DNA from: Marinomonas flavescens
Lineage (GTDB): Bacteria; Pseudomonadota; Gammaproteobacteria; Pseudomonadales; Marinomonadaceae
NCBI RefSeq assembly: GCF_004352835.1
Contig: NZ_SJSB01000010.1
Coordinates: 1 to 64,000, forward strand
Reading direction: 5' to 3'
Length of the DNA stretch: 64,000 bases
Part shown: piece by piece, positions 1-8,076 of the stretch
Layout: each line of letters starts with the position of its first letter
Position numbering within the stretch: position 1 is the stretch's first letter
The notes under the pieces: generated by a model
What the model saw: the letters and a program-made list of their open reading frames with translations, nothing else
Database searches by the model: none
What the model was told of the DNA's origin: nothing
Made by a program: the position numbers and the translations under genes

Positions 1-69
1 AACTGCTGATAATTCATGTTGGTACTGCTTTGTTCTGTGGTAAGAAGAATCATACCAACTTCAGCAGTT
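1..69. repeat. Imperfect inverted repeat at left window edge
   Basis: AACTGCTGA at 1-9 pairs with TCAGCAGTT at 61-69, and GTTGGTA at 18-24 pairs with TACCAAC at 53-59. The two arms could fold into a long interrupted hairpin. It lies just downstream of the truncated IclR gene, so it may be the end of an inserted element or a transcription stop. No transposase is visible with it. Confidence 0.45.
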
Positions 70-105
70 GGCTTCTTCTACACCTGATTAGCAGTGTCGC
101 ACTTA

Positions 106-696
106 TTATCTGAATTTAGGCCTAACCAATTCATCATTATCTTCTAGATCAAAGCTGTAATCGTTTTCTGAATAGTCGTTCATTCTATCCATCATGATGT
201 CAACTTTATCGGGGACTTGTTCTTTAAATAGCCTCATCCATTCCATTTTTGGCATATCAAGCATTAAAGACTTACCGACACCTGTGGACGCTAGTGGCAA
301 CCTGTCACCCACCTGAGAGCGGAGCTGAACGGCTCTTTTGCCCGGAAATTTATCCAAATAGAATATTTTATCTTCGTCTTTGATTCCAAGGTGAACAGCG
401 TCTTTTGTAATCGCAGACAACTCTCGTAAAAATGGTCTAGCTAGCTCTTTTAGAGGCATATCTTTTTGGGCTTTTATTCCTAGCTGAATGACTTTTGTAC
501 CCAGTACTAAGCCTATTCCTCTTACTTCTCGAATATAACGAGATGCAATAAGCCCTTGGAGAATTCTATGTACCGTTGATTTAGGCAAATCAAGTCGTTG
601 ACAAATATCTTTAAGTTGTCTATCGCCTTCCGCAACGGCATCAATAACATGGAAGGCTTTTTGCAAAGATCTATTTTTATTATTATCTTCGTTCAT
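106..696 (-). pseudogene. IclR-family transcriptional regulator, C-terminally truncated
   Basis: The product has an N-terminal winged HTH (residues about 10-65, with the recognition-helix signature LDLPKSTVHRILQGL) followed by the start of the IclR effector-binding domain (about 75-185). IclR proteins are usually about 250-260 residues; this one stops at 196. The normal continuation after the NDYSFDLEDND segment, which in the family leads into a conserved E-x-x-x-x-V-R-C motif, is replaced by a short unrelated tail. The break coincides with a 16-bp sequence (105-120) that recurs at 1242-1257, which suggests the 3' end was lost by a rearrangement. The HTH is intact, so a DNA-binding fragment could still be made, but effector binding is probably lost. 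Confidence 0.75.
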
Positions 697-1062
697 AAAT
701 CACCTGAAGATTTCCCTAATAAAGGAAAATATAAATGTATAGTTTTTGTAATCAAGTCGAATGTGTTTTGCTTGATTATTTAAATAATGAACATTAAAAG
801 GATACTGCACTACCCAAGAAATGATATCTATAGAAATCTAAAAACTCTAGAGCTTTTCCCATATAGTGGAACTTACAAACAAGATTGGACACACTGGTGA
901 GACTCTAATCCAATTCGTTTATTTGCTTTTCTAGAGCTAGAAAAAACGATAATTGAATCCTGGAATTGTGAGGATAAGCCCATATATGGACGATACAGCC
1001 ATTTTTTCTGTGCAATGGATCGTTGAGTTTCACAGTAGAAAGGTGCTCTATAAAGGCATTAA
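697..1062. other. Intergenic region, no gene recognised
   Basis: This stretch lies between the IclR start and a small remnant reading frame. It presumably holds the IclR promoter. I see no RNA gene, no strong terminator and no protein family in either strand. Confidence 0.4.
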
Positions 1063-1302
1063 TTGAGTTTTTCTGAAAGAAGTCTGAAAAGTAAAAAAGC
1101 ACTAAAACAAGCTATTCCACAAGCGTCTTATAGGCATTTTAATTGGCTTAATGACCGCTATAAAAAATGTTGTCAAAAACAACCAATTTACGATTCCATT
1201 TATAAAGATTTTGAAAAAGTCATTTCAGACAGCCGCGAAACATTATCTGAATTTAGGAATATCGGATTTTATCTAATTGATTTACTGTCAGTTAAAATGT
1301 AA
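1063..1302 (+). pseudogene. Short remnant reading frame of unknown origin
   Basis: A 79-codon frame opens at a TTG with no clear ribosome binding site. The product is basic, with a lysine-rich start and a segment reading YRHFNWLNDRYKKCCQKQP, but I could not assign a family. Its codon 60 region contains the 16-bp sequence ATTATCTGAATTTAGG, which is also found at the break point of the IclR gene. It may be the tail of a mobile-element protein, but that is a guess. Confidence 0.25.
1242..1257 (+). repeat. 16-bp direct repeat, second copy
   Basis: ATTATCTGAATTTAGG occurs here and at 105-120 in the same orientation. The first copy marks the point where the IclR reading frame loses its family homology. 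Together they bracket 1.1 kb and could be the footprint of a recombination or insertion event. Confidence 0.5.
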
Positions 1303-1314
1303 CGCGTAGCAGCT

Positions 1315-2208
1315 TTAATGACCTGTCTGTGACGGTGGGAAACCAAAAAATCGTTTATATTCCCGACTAAATTGTGAAAAACTGTTGTAGCCTACTTGAT
1401 AGCTCGCTTCGTTTGCTTGTATCCCTTGAATTAACAGCGTTTGCGCTTTCTGCAATTTAATCGATTTAATGTATTGCATGGGCGACACGTGCATCAGTTT
1501 TTTAAAGGTATTAAAAAACGATGTTTTACTCATATTAGCGATAGACGCCAACTCATCTACCTTAATGACTTTATTCACATTGTTGTGAATGTGAGTCACC
1601 GCTCGGGACACAGGTTGTATATTGCCGTATTCATGCAACAACTGACGCAATGCGTGACCATGTTCGCCAGTGAGTAAACGATAGTAAATTTCGTCAATAA
1701 TCGACTCCCCTAAAATCGCAGATTCCAACGGGTCTGACGCGACACTTAGCAAACGCGAAAACAACTCAATGAGATCGTCATTTGCTTGCCCGACAACCAC
1801 ACAGGACGATGAATCGGACGTGGTTTTTCGCGCGGCTTTTTCTTGGCGCTCAATACGCATGATCATATCAGCCAATTTTATTAAATTAATATTCATAACC
1901 GCAGACTGGAATGGTGCCTCAAACGACGCCACTGTCACTTCAGCGTATACAGGGATCGGCAAGAAATTAATGAAAAAATCCCCGCTCTGGTACAAAAAAG
2001 ACGCATCCCCCACACGGCAGATTTTCTCACCTTGACCCATCATGCAAATAATAGGGTCATATAAAAAAGGAGACATTTCTTGTGCGTTATGCCATTGCAC
2101 TACGCCTACACCTTCTAAGTGCAACGGCGTAAATCCTTCTTGATGAACATTTTGTTCAATCAAATGATTAAACCTGTCCATTTTATTAGATCGTGAGATC
2201 TTCATCAT
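1315..2208 (-). CDS. yqhC: AraC-family regulator, YqhC-like
   Basis: The 297-residue protein has an AraC_N-type sensor domain (about residues 20-175) and a C-terminal double HTH (about 195-295). The C-terminus shows VDELASIANMSKTSFFNTFK and the hallmark VGYNSFSQFSREYKRFFGFPP. It is divergent from the iron alcohol dehydrogenase at 2432. This is the arrangement of yqhC and yqhD in enterobacteria, where YqhC activates yqhD in response to aldehydes. Size and domain order match that family. Role inference: aldehyde-responsive activator of the adjacent reductase. The start is one of two adjacent ATG codons. Confidence 0.8.
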   Translation of the reverse strand: MMKISRSNKMDRFNHLIEQNVHQEGFTPLHLEGVGVVQWHNAQEMSPFLYDPIICMMGQGEKICRVGDASFLYQSGDFFINFLPIPVYAEVTVASFEAPFQSAVMNINLIKLADMIMRIERQEKAARKTTSDSSSCVVVGQANDDLIELFSRLLSVASDPLESAILGESIIDEIYYRLLTGEHGHALRQLLHEYGNIQPVSRAVTHIHNNVNKVIKVDELASIANMSKTSFFNTFKKLMHVSPMQYIKSIKLQKAQTLLIQGIQANEASYQVGYNSFSQFSREYKRFFGFPPSQTGH

Positions 2209-2380
2209 TGTTACGCTACCTAAGTGAGTATTGGCAGAAATACAGGCTTCTATTATGCAAGTAAATTGCAGACTTCAAGGAGCATTTAAGAAACAAAAGC
2301 ATTTCATAATAAAAATACAAAAGAATGAACGATTATGCATGTTTTTTGGTGTTTTGTGGATATGAATATTTTTAAAATGA

Positions 2381-2390
2381 CACTATAGTG
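2381..2390. promoter_or_regulatory. Palindrome in yqhC-yqhD divergent promoter region
   Basis: CACTATAGTG is a perfect 10-bp palindrome about 40 bp upstream of the dehydrogenase start, inside the 223-bp region shared by the two divergent genes. It could be part of an operator or overlap the promoter. Position is the only argument. Confidence 0.3.
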
Positions 2391-2431
2391 CATGACAAAT
2401 TTAATAGACATACCGCATACAAGGAAACCTA

Positions 2432-3592
2432 ATGCTTGATTTTGATTATTACAACCCAACTCGCATCGTCTTTGGACAAAACCGTATTGCTGAACTAGAC
2501 AACCTAATTCCAGCAAACGCCAAAGTCATGATTACCTTTGGCGGACAAAGCGCTAAAAAATACGGTACGATCGATGCTGTTCGTGCGGCCTTGGGTTCTC
2601 GTGAGATTATTGAATTTGGTGGCATCGAAGCTAATCCACAGTTTGACACCTTAATTAAAGCTGCGAATATCGCAAAACAAGAAAATGTTGATTTTCTTCT
2701 TGCGGTCGGTGGCGGCTCTGTTATGGACGGCACAAAATTCATCGGTTTGGCTGCCAAAGCCGCACCTGAAGACTACGCAGGCTTGTTGTCTCACGGTTTT
2801 GCTATCATTCCAGTCACGGAAATTTTACCACTTGGCTGTGTGGCTACATTGCCTGCAACGGGTTCAGAAATGAACATGGGTGGCGTAATCACACTAGAAG
2901 GTCAAAAACGTCCTTTCATGTCCACGTTGGCGTTCCCTACTTTCTCTTTGCTTGATCCTGATTTGACGAAAACCTTGCCAAAAGAGCAAATTGCCAATGG
3001 TGTGGTTGATGCGTTTATTCACGTTTTAGAACAGTACCTAACAGTACCTGTCGACGCTCGAATCCAAGATCGCACCAGTGAAGGCATCTTGAAAACCTTG
3101 ATCGAAGTCGGTCCAGTAACCTACCGCGACAATGACGACCTAGACGCACGTAAAAACTTCATCTGGTCGGCAACTAACGCGTTAAATGGTGCGATCGGTG
3201 CAGGTGTTCCACAAGACTGGTCAACACACATGATCGGTCATGAGATGACGGCTTTGTTTGGCATTGCTCATGGGCGCACGCTAACAATCGTATTGCCTTC
3301 TCTATTGCGTGAACGCAAAGAGAAGAAACATGCGAAACTAGTTCAATTCGCAGAGCGAGTTTGGGATATTACTGAAGGCACTGATGACGAAAAAATCGAA
3401 GCGGCGATTAATAAAACCGAAGCTTTCTTTAACTCGTTAGACATAGTAACTAACCTAACGCATTACGGTATCGACGATGCCGGCATTGATAAAATCATTG
3501 CTAACCTTGAAAACGTCGGCATGACAGCCTTGTCTGAAAGTGGCGATTTGACGCTAGACATCGTTCGTAAGATCCTAGTCGCAGCAAAATAA
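2432..3592 (+). CDS. yqhD: Iron-containing alcohol dehydrogenase / aldehyde reductase, YqhD-like
   Basis: A 386-residue group III alcohol dehydrogenase, expected to reduce short aldehydes with NADPH in the cytoplasm. The N-terminal Rossmann-like part carries GGGSVMD (residues 93-99) for the nucleotide. Metal ligands of the family are visible as D193 and H197 (DAFIHVLEQ), H266 or H270 and H280 (HMIGHEMTALFGIAHGRTL). Length and motifs match E. coli YqhD closely. The ATG is preceded by AAGGAA at a good distance. The neighbouring yqhC-like activator supports aldehyde detoxification as the role. A terminator follows at about 3700. Confidence 0.9.
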   Translation: MLDFDYYNPTRIVFGQNRIAELDNLIPANAKVMITFGGQSAKKYGTIDAVRAALGSREIIEFGGIEANPQFDTLIKAANIAKQENVDFLLAVGGGSVMDGTKFIGLAAKAAPEDYAGLLSHGFAIIPVTEILPLGCVATLPATGSEMNMGGVITLEGQKRPFMSTLAFPTFSLLDPDLTKTLPKEQIANGVVDAFIHVLEQYLTVPVDARIQDRTSEGILKTLIEVGPVTYRDNDDLDARKNFIWSATNALNGAIGAGVPQDWSTHMIGHEMTALFGIAHGRTLTIVLPSLLRERKEKKHAKLVQFAERVWDITEGTDDEKIEAAINKTEAFFNSLDIVTNLTHYGIDDAGIDKIIANLENVGMTALSESGDLTLDIVRKILVAAK

Positions 3593-3692
3593 CGGCTAAG
3601 TTCACAAGGATTCATACTCAATTATTTTTATAACCTGAGAAGCTTCCACTGTGATAACAAATTCAGAACAATAAGTTCAGAATAGTAAGCTC

Positions 3693-3727
3693 AAAAAAGG
3701 TCAGCCTAAGTGCTGATCTTTTTTTTG
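3693..3727 (+). terminator. Rho-independent terminator after yqhD
   Basis: A stem formed by GGTCAGC and GCTGATC with loop CTAAGT is flanked by an A-run on the left and eight T on the right. It lies about 100 bp after the yqhD stop codon. Confidence 0.8.
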
Positions 3728-3734
3728 CAATAAA

Positions 3735-3903
3735 CTAACGTATTAATGGCGCTACCGCTTTACCATTGCGACCGATTACCCACGCTAGTCCGCTTTCACG
3801 AATATCTTGCTCTGTTTATCGGTTGCGGTGAATCACTGGAGAAAAAGCCGTGTTTTCTTCCGCTCCTTGGACGCTGGTGTAAACAATCTTTTTAACGCCC
3901 GCC
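3735..3903 (-). pseudogene. C-terminal fragment of an NmrA-like NAD(P)-binding protein
   Basis: Read on the minus strand from about 3903, the frame gives AGVKKIVYTSVQGAEENTAF followed by SPVIHRNR, a stop (TAA), then TEQDIRESGLAWVIGRNGKA and VAPLIR before a final stop. This is the middle part of an NmrA/QorB-like SDR: the VYTSVQGAEEN strand, then a helix containing the H-R-x-T-E-x-D-I-x-x-S-G-L motif. The internal TAA sits where a Gln codon would be expected. Both the nucleotide-binding N-terminus and the C-terminus are missing. Confidence 0.6.
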
Positions 3904-3907
3904 TTGT

Positions 3908-4186
3908 ACAGCAAGTGATGTGGCAAGTTTTTTGAAACGGGATAAAGCGCAAGTCACACGATTACTGAACGCGCTCATTCAACAAGGGTTTATTGCCAAA
4001 GAAGCCAACCCTCAAGACAAACGTAGCCAATGTCTATGTATTACAGACGAAGCAAAAACCTTACTTAAGCAAATAAAAACCATTGAAAAAAACGTTCTGG
4101 CTAAGATGTCGACGGATATATCTAAGGAAACCTTGGAAGAATTTCAGCAGGTTAGCAAGCAACTTACTCGTAACCTATTGAGCTAG
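3908..4186 (+). pseudogene. MarR-family regulator, 5' half deleted
   Basis: The frame starts inside the MarR winged-helix recognition region (TASDVASFLKRDKAQVTRLL), continues through the wing (KEANPQDKRSQCLCIT) and ends with the C-terminal dimerisation helix. About 45-50 N-terminal residues expected for a 140-residue MarR protein are missing. No ribosome binding site precedes the internal GTG at 3920. Directly upstream, back to back, is a truncated NmrA-like gene. MarR/NmrA divergent pairs are common, so one deletion over their shared promoter would give exactly this scar. Confidence 0.7.
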
Positions 4187-4204
4187 TCGCTAGCACTTAA
4201 CGAA

Positions 4205-5089
4205 TCATTCTCTATCCAATAAAGAAATAACCCAGTTGTGTAATGGATCATCATGGTATCTAGGATGCCATGCTGCAATCACATCAAAACTGTCTGGTGA
4301 TTGCTCAAGAGGAATCTCCTCTAAAGCTAGGTGACTGATGGCTTTGGAGGGTAAAAACGCAATCGCATCTGTGGTTTCTAGATAAATAGGCACCACTGAA
4401 AAACAGGGTGCAGAGATCACAACATTTCGTTTTAAACCGAATGTCGAAAACCAATCATCGATGGAACCCTTAAAGTTGGGACGTGATGGTGAGGCTATTA
4501 TGCTTGGATATTGGGCTATTTGTGCGAGCGTTGGCGTTGTTTTAGAGATGGACGAGTGTCTTGAGGTCACGCAAACATGATGCTCTTCGAATAGTTTTAT
4601 CACCCGATAATTCTCTGGAATATAATCTGGAAAAGCGATGGCTAGATTGACCTTACCACTCTCCATTAATTCATGAAGTGTGTCGATATCAAAGTCTCGA
4701 ACAATCAATCTTAAGTTTGGTGCCTGTACCCTTAATTTTGCAATCAAACTGGGCAATACCACTTGCTGGGCGTAATCGGTAGCCGCAATAACAAAGGCAC
4801 CATTGGCTTTTTCTGGAACAAAGGTTTTGGTTGATATCAGAGAATTGAAATCAATCAGCAGCTTATCAACACCAACGGATAATGTTTGGGCAAAAGGTGT
4901 TGGCACAAAACCATTGGTTTTTCTAACAAACAACCTGTCGTCAAACACATCTCTAAGTTTCTTTAAATGCTCACTCACCGCCTGTTGTGTTAGCCCCAAT
5001 TGGCTAGCGGCTTTAGAGGCATTTTCTTCACGGATAAGCGCCTGAAAAACCTTTAACTGTTTGATGTCTAATCGATCTAATTTACTCAT
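4205..5089 (-). CDS. LysR-family transcriptional regulator
   Basis: The 294-residue protein has an N-terminal HTH (LDIKQLKVFQALIREENASK then AASQLGLTQQAVSEHLKKL, about residues 7-50) and a LysR substrate-binding domain (about 95-290). It is divergent from the small SDR at 5266, and the 165-bp space between them contains a regular array of TAAACAA/TTGTTTA elements. It most likely controls that SDR and itself. The inducer is unknown. Confidence 0.85.
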   Translation of the reverse strand: MSKLDRLDIKQLKVFQALIREENASKAASQLGLTQQAVSEHLKKLRDVFDDRLFVRKTNGFVPTPFAQTLSVGVDKLLIDFNSLISTKTFVPEKANGAFVIAATDYAQQVVLPSLIAKLRVQAPNLRLIVRDFDIDTLHELMESGKVNLAIAFPDYIPENYRVIKLFEEHHVCVTSRHSSISKTTPTLAQIAQYPSIIASPSRPNFKGSIDDWFSTFGLKRNVVISAPCFSVVPIYLETTDAIAFLPSKAISHLALEEIPLEQSPDSFDVIAAWHPRYHDDPLHNWVISLLDRE

Positions 5090-5130
5090 AACGCCCCTAC
5101 TCTAATACCAAGATGTAACACAGCCTGCTT

Positions 5131-5213
5131 TAAACAAAATACCTTTAAACAAGACGCCTTTAAACAAGTATATCTTGTATCACTTACAAATAACCTTTGT
5201 TTATATTTGTTTA
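5131..5213. promoter_or_regulatory. TAAACAA / TTGTTTA operator-like array
   Basis: TAAACAA occurs at 5131-5137, 5146-5152 and 5161-5167, exactly 15 bp apart, each within the longer unit CTTTAAACAA. The inverted form TTGTTTA occurs at 5197-5203 and 5207-5213. The array lies between a LysR gene and its divergent SDR neighbour, so it is a good candidate for LysR binding. Confidence 0.5.
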
Positions 5214-5265
5214 AGTAATTCGTTAAAGTTCTGCCATCAAAACAATTCAATGATTGGAGAACACA

Positions 5266-5871
5266 ATGAAAACAGTAATTTTAATTGGTGCACTGGGCAA
5301 AATGGGACAAGCGGCGTTGTCAGGTCTTGGCAATCATAAGGTCATCACGGCCGGTCGCTCTGGTGATGTTGACCATATTGTAGACATCACAGACGTAAAT
5401 TCAATCGAAGCCTTGTACAAAAAAGTAGGTCATTTTGATGCGGTAGTGAACACCGTTGGTTTTTGTGAATATGCACCGTTTGCAGAGATGACAGAAGAGC
5501 AATGGAGAACCACAGTGATGAGCAAAATGATGGGGCAAATAAATCTTGTGCGTATCGGTCAGAAATACATCGCTGACGCCGGCTCTTTCACCCTGATTAG
5601 CGGCATCTTAAATGTTAAGCCTATTCCTTACGCGATAGCCGATGCGACTGCCAGTGGCGCCATCGATACTTTTGTAAAATGTGTTGCTTATGAAATGCCA
5701 CGTAACACACGTATAAATGTCATTAACCCAACGGTACTAGCGGAAGCGTGGGACGTTTATGGAGAAATGATGCCAGGTTTTGAGCCAGTACCAGGAAAAT
5801 TAGTTGGCAAAGCGTTTGAGCGCTCAGTGGACGGCTTTATTACCGGCGAAGTAATCTTTGTGGATGCCTAA
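5266..5871 (+). CDS. Short SDR-family NAD(P)-dependent oxidoreductase
   Basis: A 201-residue Rossmann protein. The start is the ATG at 5266, because GGAGA lies 5 bp upstream and the TTG at 5254 would place the start inside that binding site. The nucleotide motif is GALGKMGQAAL, followed by AGRSGDVDHIVDITD and a V-N-T-V-G segment in place of NNAG. The usual Tyr-x-x-x-Lys pair is not visible: the region reads IADATASGAIDTFVK, with no tyrosine before the helix. Such short SDRs exist but their reactions are mostly unknown. It is divergent from a LysR regulator and followed by a strong terminator. Confidence 0.75.
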   Translation: MKTVILIGALGKMGQAALSGLGNHKVITAGRSGDVDHIVDITDVNSIEALYKKVGHFDAVVNTVGFCEYAPFAEMTEEQWRTTVMSKMMGQINLVRIGQKYIADAGSFTLISGILNVKPIPYAIADATASGAIDTFVKCVAYEMPRNTRINVINPTVLAEAWDVYGEMMPGFEPVPGKLVGKAFERSVDGFITGEVIFVDA

Positions 5872-5894
5872 GGCTTAGAGCTAAGATTCACTAT

Positions 5895-5922
5895 AAAAAT
5901 GGCGCCATTTGGCGCCATTTTT
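5895..5922. terminator. Bidirectional terminator hairpin
   Basis: AAAAATGGCGCCA and TGGCGCCATTTTT form a 13-bp stem with a two-base loop. The A-run and T-run make it usable from both sides. It lies about 25 bp after the SDR stop. Confidence 0.85.
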
Positions 5923-6141
5923 ATTAGCGGGAGGAAGCTAATATTATGTTGAGCTAATGTCGTATTTGCCATTGATGCGAATATAGATAGTCGCACCTGG
6001 GCTTTGATCACCACGTAATCGGGTTAACCTCATTGGCAGTAACTACTCAAGAATGTGATGAGCACTTCTATCGGGTATTTTGTTAAGCGTCTTGGTGAAT
6101 GGGCTACCAGACTTTATGTTCATCTAATACCCAGCGAGCCA

Positions 6142-7257
6142 CTAGAACTTGCGGCGCAGATAACAAGTAACACCGTCGTCAGCCGCTTCAATTGCACCAG
6201 CAATATAGCCCGGGAATTGCCTTGACCATTCACTGCCAATGCCAGTCACGCGCTGCTGCCAAGGCCCTGTTTTGACAATCGCATCTGGCGTTGACCCATG
6301 ATCGCTGGGCGAACTCAGATCAAGCTCTGTTGCGGTCAATGGGTCTTGCGACCAATCTTTGAGGATGTCTGAGCTAGGCGTCGCCGCCTCTGTGCCAAAA
6401 AGTCGTGCCATTTGTGCTCTACAGTATGCTTTCATCTCATTTTCGCTGATATTTTTTCTGTGCTGTGCCGGCACACCTAAAAAGCCAAATAACGCCGCCT
6501 GTCCCTCAGGAATAGAAGCATCATGGATTTCTACCATCGGGCCAAGGGCGCTTCGCGCACTGCCAGAAAGGCCTTTTTCGCGCCAAAATGGCGTATCGTA
6601 CACTGCAATATATTTAGCGTGAGAGGCCATCCAAGTCGCGGTGCTTTGCCATTGCTTTACCAATAGCTCTGGTAACGCCGGAATAAATTGTATGGAAGCC
6701 ATCAAAAGACGTGGCGGCAATGCAAAAAAGACATGTTCGACCGTTAGCGAGTGTTCAGACTTCTGATCACGATAAACGACATCAATCTCACCCCCATTAA
6801 TACGCAGCGATTGGACTTGTGACCCAAGCTTAATGGATTTACTCGTTAATTTAGAAGCCATGGCTCGAACAAGTGCGCCCATTCCGCCATGAAGACGCAT
6901 GGAGGTTGGGGAATTCACATACCCTTGCATAATACTCGGGGCGGCCGTCGCCGAACGTTCAACCACCATGCTGCCTTGCTCATATTGTGCAAAGCTTTGT
7001 ACACCGAAAGTGGTCATGACTTCATTAAGCTGTAACTGAAAATCTGGCCAGAACCATGTTGGGCCTAAGTCAAAATGCGCGCTACCCGAAGTGGACTGAT
7101 TAGAACCAGACTCAATAGAATAGTCCATAATCCGCCCACCTAAATCGTCTCTTGCTTCTAGCAAAACATAGTCCGTGATGCCTTTTTGTTCTAATAAATA
7201 CGCAGCGTAGAGCCCACTAACACCACCACCGATAATGGCAATTTTTTTGCGCGTCAT
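6142..7257 (-). CDS. FAD-dependent flavin amine oxidase
   Basis: A 371-residue member of the flavin-containing amine oxidoreductase family. The N-terminus has the dinucleotide-binding fold KKIAIIGGGVSGLYAAYLLE, the second FAD motif VLLEARDDLGGRI, and the substrate-domain segment LHGGMGALVRAMASKL. It is slightly shorter than typical bacterial monoamine oxidases (about 430-450). Its start overlaps the end of the upstream ChrR-like cupin gene by 4 bp (ATGA), so the two are translationally coupled. Likely role: oxidative deamination of an amine; the substrate cannot be deduced. The divergent LysR gene at 8077 is the likely regulator. Confidence 0.8.
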   Translation of the reverse strand: MTRKKIAIIGGGVSGLYAAYLLEQKGITDYVLLEARDDLGGRIMDYSIESGSNQSTSGSAHFDLGPTWFWPDFQLQLNEVMTTFGVQSFAQYEQGSMVVERSATAAPSIMQGYVNSPTSMRLHGGMGALVRAMASKLTSKSIKLGSQVQSLRINGGEIDVVYRDQKSEHSLTVEHVFFALPPRLLMASIQFIPALPELLVKQWQSTATWMASHAKYIAVYDTPFWREKGLSGSARSALGPMVEIHDASIPEGQAALFGFLGVPAQHRKNISENEMKAYCRAQMARLFGTEAATPSSDILKDWSQDPLTATELDLSSPSDHGSTPDAIVKTGPWQQRVTGIGSEWSRQFPGYIAGAIEAADDGVTCYLRRKF

Positions 7258-7934
7258 ACGTTGGCCTTGTGGTGTACGTTTTGAAATTCACCCTGCTTTA
7301 AATACACAGTAGCGCCAGATTCTCCCGCTAAAACAGACACATTATTTCCAAGTGGCAAGCGTAACCAACTGCCTTCGGCATACTCCACGCCATCAAACAA
7401 TAAGTCGCCTGATAACACTAATAATTCAGCAGGTGCTGCCATAGGAAGGGTTTGAAACAAGGCCTCTAAAGGCGTTAATTTTTGCAAACTTGTTGTCTCG
7501 TATTGATCTTCAAAGAGCGCACACACGGATCGACCATTTTCTATGCGCCAAGATTCGGCGTCATAAGTATTGATTCGAACCGTACTTTTATCGGCTTTAT
7601 TCATTTGCCATAGTTTGACAAAAATAGTCGCGCCTTGATGACTAAAAGGCGCGTGTTGAGTACCAATCGGATTTCTTAAGTACCAGCCTTGAGGATAGTC
7701 TCCTGATTGATCGGAAAAGGTACCTGATAATACGAATATTTCTTCACCACCTGGATGGGCATGATTGGGAAAGACGGACTCAGGGGCATAACGCACAACG
7801 CTGGTGGCTCGTGCCTTTTCCTCTCCTAACCTGTCTAACATCATTCTGTCGACGCCGAATTGAGTCGATGGCACCCAGTGGTAACCTTTCGCGGCTACGG
7901 TGGCTACCGCTGAGAAATCTGAATTGATTTGCAT
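7254..7934 (-). CDS. ChrR-like double-cupin protein
   Basis: A 226-residue protein of two cupin-like halves. The first has a good metal-site motif, FPNHAHPGGEEIFVLSGTF; the second (about residues 135-215, LLFDGVEYAEGSWLRLPLG) lacks the histidines. This layout matches the cupin part of ChrR-type proteins. No N-terminal zinc anti-sigma domain is present, and no sigma factor is nearby, so it is not a typical anti-sigma factor. It heads a two-gene operon with the amine oxidase and may be an accessory sensor or enzyme for the same substrate. Confidence 0.7.
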   Translation of the reverse strand: MQINSDFSAVATVAAKGYHWVPSTQFGVDRMMLDRLGEEKARATSVVRYAPESVFPNHAHPGGEEIFVLSGTFSDQSGDYPQGWYLRNPIGTQHAPFSHQGATIFVKLWQMNKADKSTVRINTYDAESWRIENGRSVCALFEDQYETTSLQKLTPLEALFQTLPMAAPAELLVLSGDLLFDGVEYAEGSWLRLPLGNNVSVLAGESGATVYLKQGEFQNVHHKANV

Positions 7935-8076
7935 TGGTTTGTCCTGATCAATATGGGAAAGGCGATGATGAGATCGTTTGTCTTATTGCTCTTTAGGTTA
8001 GCGACATTTTTCACTGTTTTACTTTCTATCGCAAACTAGATAATCTAAATACCCACTAAAGAAAAAATTTATCGAT

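Noticed and set aside
5950..6030. Minus-strand fragment reading LRGDQSPGATIYIRINGKYD
   Set aside because: It looks protein-like and may be a gene remnant, but it is too short and no family could be named.
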